A DNA stretch of 64,000 nucleotides, from contig NZ_KI928930.1 in assembly GCF_000521215.1 (NCBI RefSeq), forward strand, positions 133,951 to 197,950, read 5' to 3'. Positions 8,779 to 17,959 of the stretch are shown in pieces; the first letter of the stretch is position 1; every line of letters begins with the position of its first letter. Below the pieces are notes generated by a model that saw only the letters and a list, made by a program, of their open reading frames with translations, had not been told where the DNA came from and did no database searches. Source of the DNA: Labrenzia sp. DG1229. GTDB taxonomy: Bacteria; Pseudomonadota; Alphaproteobacteria; Rhizobiales; Stappiaceae. The position numbers and the translations under genes are program-made.

Positions 8779-10389
8779 CTACTCGGCGGCTGACTGAAGA
8801 CAGGGAGCCGCGTTTCGAACGGTTCCGTCCACATGGGCCTCAAATGTCTCGAAGTTGTCGACGAACATCTGGACGAGACTGGCTGCCTGCAGATCGTAGG
8901 CCTTCCTGTCGCTCCAGGTTTCGCGCGGTGTCAGGATATTTGCCTCGACACCCGGAACAGCGACAGGGACTTCAAAGCCGAAATTCGCATCCGTGCGGAA
9001 TTCTGCATCTTTGAGGTCTCCCGAAAGGGCAGCCTGGAGCAACGTGCGGGTTGCCTTGATAGGCATGCGGTGGCCGGTACCGTGTGCTCCGCCGGTCCAG
9101 CCGGTATTGACCAGCCAGCAATCCACATTGTGTTTTGCGATCAGTTCTTTCAGCAGATTTCCGTATTCGGACGGATGTCGCGGCAGGAACGGAGCACCAA
9201 AGCAGGTAGAGAAAGTTGCTTGTGGTTCCGTGACACCCTTTTCGGTGCCAGCTACTTTGGCAGTATATCCGGACAGAAAGTGATACATCGCCTGCGCGGG
9301 CGTCAGCCGGGCAAGAGGAGGCATCACGCCGAACGCATCCGCGGTCAGCATGATGATCGTCTTCGGTATCGGCGCGTAACCCGTCGCACTGGCGTTTGAG
9401 ATGAAATGGATCGGGTAGGCGGCACGGGTATTTTCGGTTTTTGAACCGTCGTCGAAATCCGGGATGCGATTTTCATCCAGCACCACGTTTTCCAGCACTG
9501 TGCCGAACCGTTGCGTTGTCGAGTAGATCTCGGGTTCCGCTTCGGCGGAAAGTTTGATCGTCTTGGCGTAGCAGCCACCCTCGAAATTGAAGACGCCGCC
9601 TTCGCTCCAGCCATGTTCGTCGTCGCCGATCAGCGTCCGGTCAGGGTCAGCGGAGAGCGTTGTCTTGCCTGTTCCCGACAGACCGAAAAAGACGGCTGTG
9701 TCACCAGCGTCGCCGACATTTGCGGAACAATGCATCGACATGATGCCTTTCGCCGGCAGAAGGTGGTTCAGCATTGTGAAAACCGATTTTTTCATCTCGC
9801 CGGCATAGGACGTCCCGCCGATGAGGACGATCTTTCGGGTCAGGTCGCAGGCGATGATCGTTTCGCTCCGGCATCCGTGCCGCGCGGGATCGGCCTTGAA
9901 GCTCGGCAGGTCTACGATCGTCATTTCCGGGGCGAAGGCAGAAAGCTCCGCAGCCTCTGGCCGCAGCAGCAAGTTGCGGATGAACAGAGAGTGCCAGGCA
10001 TATTGCGTATAGACCCGCACAGGCAGGCGGTGCTTTGGATCCGCTCCGCCATACAGGTCCTGTGCAAACAGCTCGAGACCTTCCGCATGCTCCAGGAAAT
10101 CGTCCAAAAGGACATCGAATTGTGACTTTGAAATCTGGGCGTTGTTGTCCCACCAGACGGTATTCCTGGTCTCTTTGTCGAGAACTACGAATTTGTCTTT
10201 CGGAGACCTTCCGGTGTGAATGCCGGTTTCGGCAACGAGCGCACCGCCTGCTGCAAGCCGGGCTTCACCGCGGGACAGGGAATGTTCGTAAAGGGCAGGC
10301 TCGTTCTGGTTCCAATAGAGCGCCTTCAGCCCCTTGAAGCCGAAGGATTCGCTGCCACTGGAAGGGTTCCTGACACCTGTTTCTTGCAT
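8779..10389 (-). CDS. pckA: Phosphoenolpyruvate carboxykinase (ATP)
   Basis: 536 aa from the ATG at 10389 ([11 protein letters not shown]), the usual length for rhizobial PckA; upstream in-frame codons extend into non-coding AT-rich DNA and are rejected. Family hallmarks are [16 protein letters not shown] near the N-terminus, the kinase-1a P-loop [15 protein letters not shown], the following LIGDDEHGW metal site, and [14 protein letters not shown] and [12 protein letters not shown]. It catalyses ATP-dependent decarboxylation of oxaloacetate to PEP, the first step of gluconeogenesis. It is divergent from chvI, an arrangement conserved in rhizobia. A perfect TTTAATCGATTAAA palindrome 134 bp upstream is a candidate LacI-type operator. 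Confidence 0.97.
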   Translation of the reverse strand: MQETGVRNPSSGSESFGFKGLKALYWNQNEPALYEHSLSRGEARLAAGGALVAETGIHTGRSPKDKFVVLDKETRNTVWWDNNAQISKSQFDVLLDDFLEHAEGLELFAQDLYGGADPKHRLPVRVYTQYAWHSLFIRNLLLRPEAAELSAFAPEMTIVDLPSFKADPARHGCRSETIIACDLTRKIVLIGGTSYAGEMKKSVFTMLNHLLPAKGIMSMHCSANVGDAGDTAVFFGLSGTGKTTLSADPDRTLIGDDEHGWSEGGVFNFEGGCYAKTIKLSAEAEPEIYSTTQRFGTVLENVVLDENRIPDFDDGSKTENTRAAYPIHFISNASATGYAPIPKTIIMLTADAFGVMPPLARLTPAQAMYHFLSGYTAKVAGTEKGVTEPQATFSTCFGAPFLPRHPSEYGNLLKELIAKHNVDCWLVNTGWTGGAHGTGHRMPIKATRTLLQAALSGDLKDAEFRTDANFGFEVPVAVPGVEANILTPRETWSDRKAYDLQAASLVQMFVDNFETFEAHVDGTVRNAAPCLQSAAE

Positions 10390-10883
10390 GTTCCCGCAGT
10401 CCTCGTGATGGGTGCAATTCCGTCGCCGGAGACAGACCAAGAAGACTTTTCCGGCTGTGAGGGCTGCGAACCTAGTAGAATGACTGAACGGCAGCAAGAC
10501 TACCAAAGGTGCTATGTCATTGTTTAATCGATTAAAATGCTGCGCAAAGTGCCGGATGATTAATTTGGAATACAAAGTAATAAACGAAACCTTCGAAATA
10601 TTCGACTTGAAGCACGATACGAAAATATTCGCACTTAAATCGCGCATCCTGTTAACGATTTTCGTGTTCGCGAGTGGTTAACGTACAAAGCGTCCAAAAG
10701 AGACCTTGTATTTCGGTGTTCAAGCCCTCATCAAGCAGATTGGGACCCGGTCTGAAGGTTTTTGGAACGCCTGAAGATAGGGTTTGCCTTAATTTATGCG
10801 CATTTAGCAGGCCAAAGGCTGTGTGATACAGTAAGTAATACCGATGCGTACTGTCGTGCGCTGCCGGAAATGGAAAATAAAGT
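10390..10883. promoter_or_regulatory. Divergent pckA/chvI control region
   Basis: A 494-bp gene-free region between divergent pckA and chvI. It is AT-rich in the middle (10500-10700) and holds the palindrome at 10523-10536 plus two GTTAACG sequences near 10652 and 10677. No open frame here looks coding. It should contain both promoters. Confidence 0.65.
10523..10536. promoter_or_regulatory. Perfect 14-bp palindrome, candidate LacI-family (PckR-like) operator
   Basis: TTTAATCGATTAAA is fully self-complementary and has the central CG typical of LacI-family operators. It is about 134 bp upstream of the pckA start codon. PckR, a LacI-family protein, controls pckA in Sinorhizobium; assignment to this site is inference. 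Confidence 0.5.
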
Positions 10884-11582
10884 ATGCCGACAATTGCTCT
10901 GGTCGATGACGACCGCAACATTTTGACTTCGGTGTCGATTGCGCTTGAGACGGAAGGCTACCGCGTCCAGACCTACACGGACGGAACGTCTGCGCTTGAT
11001 GGGCTGCAGAGCGACCCTCCGCAATTGGCAATATTCGATATCAAGATGCCGCGCATGGACGGCATGGAGTTACTGCGCCGATTGCGCCAGAACTCGGATC
11101 TGCCGGTCATCTTTCTGACGTCCAAGGATGACGAGATCGATGAATTGTTCGGTTTGAAAATGGGTGCAGACGATTTTATTCGCAAACCGTTTTCCCAGCG
11201 TCTTCTGGTCGAGCGTGTGCGTGCGGTTCTGCGCCGGGCACAGCCGAAAGATGCCAGTGCTCCGCGAGAAGACGCGGACAAACTGCTTGAGCGTGGTCAG
11301 CTCGTCATGGATCAGGAACGACACACCTGCACGTGGAACAACAAGCCCGTAACGCTGACAGTCACCGAATTCCTGATCCTGTCTGCCCTGGCGCAGCGTC
11401 CCGGGGTCGTGAAAAGCCGCAATGCGCTTATGGACGCAGCTTATGATGACCAGGTCTACGTGGACGACCGGACAATCGACAGCCACATCAAGCGTCTGCG
11501 GAAAAAGTTCAAGGTTGTTGACGACGACTTCGACATGATCGAAACACTTTATGGGGTTGGGTACCGCTTCCGGGAAGTCTGA
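10884..11582 (+). CDS. chvI: ChvI two-component response regulator
   Basis: 232 aa OmpR-type regulator. The receiver domain (1-120) has the acidic pocket D8-D10, phospho-acceptor D52 in [10 protein letters not shown], and the conserved Thr/Lys-containing switch in FLTSKDDE. The winged-helix DNA-binding domain (about 135-230) ends [17 protein letters not shown]...YGVGYRF. ChvI controls the acid/envelope-stress and symbiosis/virulence response in rhizobia and is activated by ChvG, encoded 24 bp downstream. The chvI-chvG-hprK-EIIA-HPr order next to pckA is the standard alphaproteobacterial arrangement. Confidence 0.96.
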   Translation: MPTIALVDDDRNILTSVSIALETEGYRVQTYTDGTSALDGLQSDPPQLAIFDIKMPRMDGMELLRRLRQNSDLPVIFLTSKDDEIDELFGLKMGADDFIRKPFSQRLLVERVRAVLRRAQPKDASAPREDADKLLERGQLVMDQERHTCTWNNKPVTLTVTEFLILSALAQRPGVVKSRNALMDAAYDDQVYVDDRTIDSHIKRLRKKFKVVDDDFDMIETLYGVGYRFREV

Positions 11583-11606
11583 AGCAGCCATTAAGATAGC
11601 GGGCAG

Positions 11607-13424
11607 ATGGCGGTTGAAAGCGAGAGCGCTGAGAGCATTGTCGACTCCGATCCCGCCAACGGTTCGGAGCGCTCCCGCCTGCGCCGGCTTGGCAACAAGC
11701 GGATCCGGCGCCGTCTTCTGAACCAGTTGGGCCGCATTTTCGGAACCTACGTCCTGTCGTCGCTGACGCGCCGGATCATTGCGATCAATCTCGTCGGCCT
11801 GCTCGCCCTCGTGATCGGCATCCTCTATCTGAACCAGTTTCGCGCGGGGTTGATCGACGCCCGGGTTCAGAGCCTGCTGACACAGGGTGAGATCATTGCC
11901 GGTGCGATTGCCGCGTCGGCGACGGTTGACACCGGAACGATCACGGTTGATCCGGAGCGGTTGCTGCAATTGCAGGCGGGGGAAAGCATCACACCCACGG
12001 TCGATGATCTGGACAGTCTCGATTTCCCGATCAACCCCGAACGGGTCGGCCCCGTGCTGCGGCGCTTGATTTCCCCGACCAAGACCCGGGCCCGGATATA
12101 CGATCCGGAAGGCATTCTGATCCTCGACTCCCGCCACCTCTATTCCAGCGCGCAGATCCTTCGCTTCGACCTGCCGCCGCCGACGGCGCAGGAGACCGGG
12201 TTTTGGGATTCGGCCTGGCAATGGACCAAACGCTGGCTTCGGCAGGGGGACTTGCCGCTCTACCAGGAAGTCGGTGGTGGCGACGGGCGTGCCTATCCGG
12301 AGGTGGAGGCAGCACTGGCCGGATCACCGGCCAGTGTGACGCGGATTTCGCAGCGAGGTGAACTGATCGTTTCAGTTGCTGTTCCGATCCAGCGCTTTCG
12401 CGCCGTTCTTGGCGCTTTGCTTCTGTCGACACAGGGGGGGGACATCGACGCGATTGTTCGGGCAGAGCGGATCGCCATTATCCGCGTGTTTCTGTTCGCG
12501 GCAACAGTAACCATCCTGTTGTCGATCCTTTTGGCAGGTACGATCGCCGGGCCGGTTCGCAGGTTGGCTGCCGCTGCTGACCGTGTACGCCGCGGATCCA
12601 ATTCCCGCGAGGAAATCCCGGAATTCTCGGAACGCCAGGACGAAATCGGCCATCTCGCCCGTTCGTTCCGGGAAATGACCAACGCGCTTTACAACAAGAT
12701 CGATGCGATCGAGCGTTTTGCCGCGGATGTCGCCCATGAACTCAAGAACCCGCTGACATCATTGAGAAGTGCCGTTGAAACCTTGCCGCTTGCAAGAACA
12801 AAATCCTCTCAGGACCGGCTGATGGAAGTGATCCAGCATGACGTTCGCCGCCTAGACCGGTTGATCAGTGACATTTCAGACGCTTCGCGTCTTGATGCGG
12901 AGCTTGCACGCATTCAGTCCGAGACAATCGATCTGGCCGAACTTCTGCGAAACATGGCGGATGCGGCAAACCAGCATACCGGTTCCGAAGAAGCCAAGGT
13001 GAAACTGACTGTCGCGGATGCGCCAGGTTCCAAACCCTATCGGGTCCAGGGACACGACATCCGGCTTGGACAAGTGATGAGCAATCTTCTCGACAACGCG
13101 CGGTCCTTCTCTCCAACCAGTGGGACGGTGCGGATCGATCTCGCCCGCGAGGGCCGACGGATCAGGGTTACTGTCGATGACGACGGGTCCGGAATTCGTG
13201 CGGAAAACACCGAACGCATATTCGAGCGCTTTTATACGGACCGCCCCGACGGCGAGGGCTTTGGTAACAACTCCGGGCTCGGGCTTTCCATCTCAAGACA
13301 GATAATCGAAGCGCATGGTGGCACTTTGTCCGCGACCAACCGCAAGGAACAGGGCGCGGATGGTAGGTCGAAGATCGCAGGCGCCCGGTTCACGATTTAT
13401 CTTCCAGCGGGAACCGCCAAGTGA
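11607..13424 (+). CDS. chvG: ChvG sensor histidine kinase
   Basis: 605 aa membrane kinase. A basic N-terminus precedes a first membrane helix at about residues 60-80 (IIAINLVGLLALVIGILYL). A periplasmic sensor domain of about 220 residues, a second helix near 300-320 (VTILLSILLAGTIAGPV) and a HAMP linker follow. The HisKA domain has acceptor H377 in VAHELKNPLTSLR. The ATPase domain has NLLDNARSFS, DDDGSGI and NSGLGLSISRQIIEAHGG. It phosphorylates ChvI. The stop overlaps the GTG start of hprK (GTGA), so the two are translationally coupled. Confidence 0.96.
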   Translation: MAVESESAESIVDSDPANGSERSRLRRLGNKRIRRRLLNQLGRIFGTYVLSSLTRRIIAINLVGLLALVIGILYLNQFRAGLIDARVQSLLTQGEIIAGAIAASATVDTGTITVDPERLLQLQAGESITPTVDDLDSLDFPINPERVGPVLRRLISPTKTRARIYDPEGILILDSRHLYSSAQILRFDLPPPTAQETGFWDSAWQWTKRWLRQGDLPLYQEVGGGDGRAYPEVEAALAGSPASVTRISQRGELIVSVAVPIQRFRAVLGALLLSTQGGDIDAIVRAERIAIIRVFLFAATVTILLSILLAGTIAGPVRRLAAAADRVRRGSNSREEIPEFSERQDEIGHLARSFREMTNALYNKIDAIERFAADVAHELKNPLTSLRSAVETLPLARTKSSQDRLMEVIQHDVRRLDRLISDISDASRLDAELARIQSETIDLAELLRNMADAANQHTGSEEAKVKLTVADAPGSKPYRVQGHDIRLGQVMSNLLDNARSFSPTSGTVRIDLAREGRRIRVTVDDDGSGIRAENTERIFERFYTDRPDGEGFGNNSGLGLSISRQIIEAHGGTLSATNRKEQGADGRSKIAGARFTIYLPAGTAK

Positions 13425-13888
13425 CCGGGCAATCCGTTCACGCCAACTGCCTTGTTGTCGGAACGCACGGTATCCTCATCCAGGGAGAATCCGGCAGTGG
13501 CAAGTCGGAACTGACCGACATGCTGATCACTGCCGCAAGGATCAGCGGCAATCTGGGTGTCCTGATTGCCGACGACCGTGTCGTCCTGTCGGCAGAGCGG
13601 GGGCAGCTTGTTGCCAGGGCGCCGGGAAGTATTCTGGGCTTGATGGAAGTGCGCGGGGCAGGAGTGCTGGCAACGGAGGCGATGCCGGCGGCGAAGGTGC
13701 ACCTTGCTGTCAGTTTGCGTCCGATCGGGACAATGGAACGCCTGCCGGACAACATCGTCACGTGGCAGAACCTTGAGACTGTCTCGCTCCCCGCGCTGAT
13801 TTGCCCGGCAAACAGGCCGGACCTCAGTCTGAGGTTGCTGCGCTGGGGATTGCGAACGCTCTTTCCGGCCTCTCCGGATTACATTTAG
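13421..13888 (+). CDS. hprK: Short HPr kinase/phosphorylase
   Basis: 155 aa from a GTG start overlapping the chvG stop by 4 bp. It is the alphaproteobacterial short form: only the C-terminal catalytic domain is present, with the P-loop GESGSGKS at 22-29 and GILGLMEVRGAGVL-like signature text near residues 70-82. Firmicute enzymes are about twice as long. It should phosphorylate or dephosphorylate the regulatory serine of HPr, encoded 530 bp downstream (S51 there). It belongs to the regulatory nitrogen/envelope PTS that couples to ChvG/ChvI in rhizobia. Confidence 0.93.
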   Translation: MTGQSVHANCLVVGTHGILIQGESGSGKSELTDMLITAARISGNLGVLIADDRVVLSAERGQLVARAPGSILGLMEVRGAGVLATEAMPAAKVHLAVSLRPIGTMERLPDNIVTWQNLETVSLPALICPANRPDLSLRLLRWGLRTLFPASPDYI

Positions 13889-14006
13889 GGTATCGATGCG
13901 TTTTTTGCTTGCAACTGGATTAACGGTTGAAGAGAGTGCATCAGACTGATAGACGCCCGGCTCTGCCTAAGAGCCAAATGCACACGATAGTCAGGCTGAA
14001 GACTGA

Positions 14007-14411
14007 ATGATCGGACTTGTACTTGTTACGCACGGACGCCTCGCTGAAGAATTCAAGGCGGCGCTGGAGCATGTTGTCGGTCCCCAGGAGCAGATCGAAA
14101 CAATTTCCATCGGTCCTGACGACGACATGGAACAGAGGCGGCAGGACATTTTGTCCGCCGTGGAGGCAGCCAATTCCGGTAACGGTGTTGTTCTGCTGAC
14201 GGACATGTTCGGCGGAACGCCTTCCAATCTGGCCATTTCCGTCATGGATGGCAAATCCGTGGAAGTTGTTGCCGGGGTGAACCTGCCGATGCTTATCAAG
14301 CTTGCCAGTGTACGTGCAGACAGGGAACTGGCAGACGCCGTCGATGAGGCTCGTCAGGCCGGACAAAAATACATTTCAGTTGCAAGCCAGGTGCTGTCGG
14401 GACAAAACTAA
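14007..14411 (+). CDS. PTS EIIA component, mannose/fructose type
   Basis: 134 aa, cytoplasmic single-domain EIIA of the mannose family. The phosphorylated histidine is H9 in LVLVTHGRLAEE, and VVLLTDMFGGTPSNLAIS is the second family motif. No EIIB or EIIC transport genes are near, so it is a regulatory rather than a sugar-transporting PTS protein, as in other alphaproteobacteria where it is called EIIA-Man or ManX. It lies 118 bp after hprK and 8 bp before the HPr gene. Confidence 0.94.
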   Translation: MIGLVLVTHGRLAEEFKAALEHVVGPQEQIETISIGPDDDMEQRRQDILSAVEAANSGNGVVLLTDMFGGTPSNLAISVMDGKSVEVVAGVNLPMLIKLASVRADRELADAVDEARQAGQKYISVASQVLSGQN

Positions 14412-14419
14412 AAACGATT

Positions 14420-14704
14420 ATGACGGCACAGAATTTGTTTGAAAAAGACCTGACCATCGTCAACCAGCGCGGACTGCATGCCCGGGCATCTGCCAAGATG
14501 GTCAAGCTTGTCGAGACCTTCGAGGCTGATGTTCAGGTGTCGAAGGACGGACAGACGGTTGGCGGAACGTCGATCATGGGTCTGATGATGCTGGCGGCCA
14601 GTCCGGGCTGCTGCATCAGGGTTTGCGTCAGCGGCCAGGAAGCGCAGGCCGCGCTCGACGCGATTTCGGAACTGGTTGAAAGCGGATTTGGCGAAACGGA
14701 TTGA
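14420..14704 (+). CDS. HPr phosphocarrier protein
   Basis: 94 aa. The active-site histidine is H20 in NQRGLHARASAKMVKL. The regulatory serine region GTSIMGLMMLAASPG (S51) is the target of HprK. It carries phosphate from EI (PtsP, not in this window) to EIIA proteins. Translationally close to EIIA (8-bp gap). The 94-residue length is normal for the NPr/HPr of the PTS-Ntr branch. Confidence 0.95.
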   Translation: MTAQNLFEKDLTIVNQRGLHARASAKMVKLVETFEADVQVSKDGQTVGGTSIMGLMMLAASPGCCIRVCVSGQEAQAALDAISELVESGFGETD

Positions 14705-14806
14705 TGTCCAGAACCTGGATCGTTCGTTTCCAGGGAAGAACCCGCGCGCCGGTTCGCAAGGGTGTCATGACGCGGATCATATGCCGTAAATTTGGTGGGG
14801 AATGTT

Positions 14807-16120
14807 ATGGCAAGCCAATCCGGTGACCGGACGATTTCAGCGGCGCGATCCGTGCTGTCTCATCTTCATCAGGCACTGGATCTGCAGTTTGCGTTCGAAT
14901 TGTGGGACGGATCTCTCGTTCCAGCGGATGCGGCCGCCGACGGACTTCGGATTGCGCTTGCACCCAAAGCCCTCACCAGACTGCTTCGCAGTCCGGGTAT
15001 CAAGACCGTCGTCGATCTTTATTCCACCGGAGAGATCGACCCGCGCGGCGGAACAATCTTCGATTTCGCCGAGAGAAGGCCGAAGATCAAAAGCCGGGAA
15101 CTGCGCAAGCGGCTGAACAAGATGTTGCTACTGAAAAACGCGGTGCCGCTGCTACTGGGCGCGAAGGACGCCGGCGCCCGGCAACAGGAAGAGGGTCTGG
15201 ACGCCGGCACGGTGGCCGACAGAAGCTCAGGCAGCCGGAAAGACGACATCGCCTTTCACTACGACGTCTCAAATGAATTCTATAGACTCTTTCTTGACCC
15301 CGAGATGGTCTACACATGCGCCTATTTCCGCGATTGGTCCAATGATCTGGCAACAGCCCAGAAAGACAAGCTGGACATGATTTGCAGGAAACTTCGCCTG
15401 AAGCCTGGCGACCGGATGCTCGACATCGGTTGCGGTTGGGGTGCCCTGATCTGCCATGCGGCGGAACACTATGGCGTGACGGCGGTCGGTGTGACCCTTG
15501 CCGAAGAACAGCTCAAACTTGCGCGGGAAAGGATCGCGGAGCGCGGTCTTGGGGACAAGGTCTCGGTGGAGTTGATCGATTACCGCGACATGAAGGGCGA
15601 GCGGTTCGACAAGATTTCCTCAATCGGCATGTTCGAAGCTGTCGGTCTGGACAATTACGACAACTATTTCCAGAGCGTGCACCGGCTGCTCAAGCCGCGG
15701 GGGATATATCTGCACCACGCGATCACTCGGCGCGGCAAGAAGGACCTGAAGAAATTCCGCCGGAAGAAACCGGAGTACCAAGCATTGGTACGTTATATCT
15801 TCCCTGGTGGGGAAGTGGACCATATCGGCTGGACACTGACAAATCTGGAATCGCACGGATTTGAAGTTCACGACGTGGAGGCCTGGCGTGAACACTATGC
15901 CCGCACCACGCGTCTTTGGGCCGAAAACCTGATGGCGGTCAGGGACGCGGCAATCGCGGACATAGGTGAACAGAAATACCGTCTCTGGCTGGCTTATCTG
16001 TGCGGTGTTTCTCTCGGTTTTGAGCGCGGGTCCATCGGAATCTTCCAAACCGTCGCCTCCCGCCGCACGAAAGGGCCTTCCGGACTGCCGCCTTCCAGGG
16101 AAGATCTTTATCAGCGGTAA
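14807..16120 (+). CDS. cfa: Cyclopropane-fatty-acyl-phospholipid synthase
   Basis: 437 aa from the ATG at 14807 (MASQSGDRTIS), preceded by GGTGGGGAATGTT; a TTG 15 bp upstream is possible but less likely. The C-terminal methyltransferase domain has the SAM-binding motif LDIGCGWGALICHAAEHYG, then GVTLAEEQ and IGMFEAVGLDNYDNYF, followed by the family KPRGIYLHHAITR. It transfers the methyl group of SAM to unsaturated acyl chains of membrane phospholipids. It lies just upstream of ahcY, which removes the S-adenosylhomocysteine it produces, though a separate promoter appears to drive ahcY. Confidence 0.93.
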   Translation: MASQSGDRTISAARSVLSHLHQALDLQFAFELWDGSLVPADAAADGLRIALAPKALTRLLRSPGIKTVVDLYSTGEIDPRGGTIFDFAERRPKIKSRELRKRLNKMLLLKNAVPLLLGAKDAGARQQEEGLDAGTVADRSSGSRKDDIAFHYDVSNEFYRLFLDPEMVYTCAYFRDWSNDLATAQKDKLDMICRKLRLKPGDRMLDIGCGWGALICHAAEHYGVTAVGVTLAEEQLKLARERIAERGLGDKVSVELIDYRDMKGERFDKISSIGMFEAVGLDNYDNYFQSVHRLLKPRGIYLHHAITRRGKKDLKKFRRKKPEYQALVRYIFPGGEVDHIGWTLTNLESHGFEVHDVEAWREHYARTTRLWAENLMAVRDAAIADIGEQKYRLWLAYLCGVSLGFERGSIGIFQTVASRRTKGPSGLPPSREDLYQR

Positions 16121-16138
16121 AGCGCGGTCGGAAAAATC

Positions 16139-16158
16139 ATATAAAGAATTCTTTATAT
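16139..16158. promoter_or_regulatory. Perfect 20-bp palindrome upstream of ahcY, candidate SahR-type operator
   Basis: Two self-complementary halves, ATATAAAGAA and TTCTTTATAT, form a perfect palindrome in an AT-rich patch 170 bp before ahcY. ArsR-family SahR-type regulators of the methionine/SAH cycle in Proteobacteria are known to use AT-rich ATAAAG...CTTTAT palindromes. No riboswitch fold was recognised in the 207-bp leader. Confidence 0.55.
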
Positions 16159-16327
16159 CTTTATTGCGAGAAGTGGATTCGGGCGTTATAACCGCACCCA
16201 ACGGCTTCCGGCTTGAACCGGAATCCGGCTGGTGGCGGCCCAACCCGTGATGTTGACTGATCGGAAACAGGGCAGCTGCTTTCACAAGGCCGGCGCACAT
16301 AGCTGGATCCAACAGCAGGACATTTTC

Positions 16328-17716
16328 ATGACTGACTACATCGTCAAAGACATCGGGCTCGCAGACTGGGGCCGCACAGAGATCGAAATCGCCGAACACG
16401 AAATGCCGGGCCTGATGGCATGCCGAGCAGAATTCGGCGAAACCAAGCCGCTGAAAGGCGCACGCATTGCCGGCTCTCTGCATATGACCATTCAGACAGC
16501 AGTGCTGATCGAGACGTTGGTTGCTCTGGGCGCCGAAGTCCGTTGGGCGTCCTGTAACATCTATTCCACTCAGGATCAGGCAGCAGCCGCGATTGCAGCG
16601 GCAGGTATTCCGGTTTTCGCTATCAAGGGCGAGACGCTGGAAGAATACTGGGATTATGCCGACAAGATCTTCGATTTCCCCGATGGCGCCAACATGATCC
16701 TGGACGATGGTGGCGATGCAACGCTTTACATCCTGATGGGTGCACGCGTTGAAGCTGGTGAAACCGACATCATCGAGAACCCGACATCCGAGGAAGAAGA
16801 GTGCCTCTTCGCTCAGATCAAGAAGCGCATGGCCTCTCATCCGGGCTGGTTCACGAAGCAGAAAGAGCTGATCCAGGGTGTTTCGGAAGAAACCACCACC
16901 GGGGTTCTGCGTCTTTACGAAATGCAGAAGAAGGGCGCGCTGCCGTTCCCGGCGATCAATGTCAACGACAGTGTCACCAAGTCCAAGTTCGACAACCGTT
17001 ACGGTTGCCGTGAATCTCTCGTCGACGGAATTCGGCGTGGCACTGACGTGATGATGTCCGGTAAGGTTGCCGTTGTTTGCGGTTATGGCGATGTCGGCAA
17101 GGGCTCCGCGCAATCGCTGGCAGGCGCTGGCGCCCGGGTCGTCGTTACTGAAATCGACCCGATCTGTGCACTGCAGGCTTCCATGGACGGCTTTGAGGTC
17201 AAGACCATGGAACAGGCGTTGCCGGAAGGCGACATCTACGTCACCGCGACAGGCAACAAGGACATAATCACCTTCGACCACATGCGTGGCATGAAGGACA
17301 TGGCCATCGTCTGCAACATTGGCCACTTCGACAATGAAATTCAGGTTGCCGCCCTGAAGAACACCAAATGCCGCCCGGTCAAGGACCAGGTCGACATGTA
17401 CGAATTTCCGGACGGCAAGCGGATGATCCTCTTGTCCCAGGGCCGCCTGGTAAACCTCGGCAACGCGACCGGTCATCCGAGCTTCGTGATGTCCGCGAGT
17501 TTCACCAATCAGGTTCTGGCGCAGATCGAGCTCTACTCCAAGGGCGATCAGTACAAGAACGAAGTGTATGTTCTGCCGAAGCACCTGGATGAAAAGGTTG
17601 CCCGTCTGCACCTTGAAAAACTGGGTGTCACGTTAACTGAATTGACGGACAATCAATCTGATTATCTGGGGATTAATAAGGCTGGTCCGTTCAAGGCAGA
17701 GCACTACAAATACTGA
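16328..17716 (+). CDS. ahcY: S-adenosylhomocysteine hydrolase
   Basis: 462 aa from the ATG at 16328 ([20 protein letters not shown]), which matches the family N-terminus; the in-frame extension to 16232 is leader. It has the substrate-site block [16 protein letters not shown], catalytic [19 protein letters not shown], and the NAD-binding [18 protein letters not shown]. The C-terminus ends PFKAEHYKY as in all SAHases. It hydrolyses SAH to adenosine and homocysteine, relieving inhibition of SAM methyltransferases such as the cfa product upstream. Likely controlled through the palindrome at 16139-16158 and ended by the hairpin at 17781-17807. Confidence 0.98.
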   Translation: MTDYIVKDIGLADWGRTEIEIAEHEMPGLMACRAEFGETKPLKGARIAGSLHMTIQTAVLIETLVALGAEVRWASCNIYSTQDQAAAAIAAAGIPVFAIKGETLEEYWDYADKIFDFPDGANMILDDGGDATLYILMGARVEAGETDIIENPTSEEEECLFAQIKKRMASHPGWFTKQKELIQGVSEETTTGVLRLYEMQKKGALPFPAINVNDSVTKSKFDNRYGCRESLVDGIRRGTDVMMSGKVAVVCGYGDVGKGSAQSLAGAGARVVVTEIDPICALQASMDGFEVKTMEQALPEGDIYVTATGNKDIITFDHMRGMKDMAIVCNIGHFDNEIQVAALKNTKCRPVKDQVDMYEFPDGKRMILLSQGRLVNLGNATGHPSFVMSASFTNQVLAQIELYSKGDQYKNEVYVLPKHLDEKVARLHLEKLGVTLTELTDNQSDYLGINKAGPFKAEHYKY

Positions 17717-17780
17717 TTTCACATTACTGGCCCACTACATGTGGTAATCGCCACGATTCGGCCATGTGAACAAAAAAATG

Positions 17781-17807
17781 CAGAACCCTTCAATTTGAAG
17801 GGTTCTG
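17781..17807 (+). terminator. Terminator downstream of ahcY
   Basis: Stem CAGAACCCTTC / GAAGGGTTCTG around a short AT loop, 65 bp after the ahcY stop, followed by TTAACTTTTC. An A run precedes it, so it could work in both directions. Confidence 0.8.
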
Positions 17808-17959
17808 TTAACTTTTCGGTTACGGACTCTTCTGCGTGATTCTCAAAAAGGTTATGGTTTAGGCGAATCAGGGGCCAAGAGGCGGATGCCTTTGATTTGC
17901 TCCCAGAATCCGGGGGCTGCTCCCGCAAGGCGGGATAGGCGGCGTAAGGGGATCATAAT

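Noticed and set aside
10652..10683. Two TTAAC sequences before chvI considered as a CtrA box
   Set aside because: CtrA sites need TTAA-N7-TTAA; the spacing here is about 22 bp.
11070..12221. 383-codon minus-strand frame opposite chvI/chvG
   Set aside because: It crosses two real genes on the other strand and is a codon-bias shadow.
16121..16327. SAH or SAM riboswitch before ahcY
   Set aside because: No conserved riboswitch core could be matched by eye; the palindrome gives a better explanation of control.
15620..17611. 663-codon minus-strand open frame overlapping cfa and ahcY
   Set aside because: It lies opposite two strongly conserved genes, has no recognisable domain, and its length follows from codon bias of a GC-rich genome.
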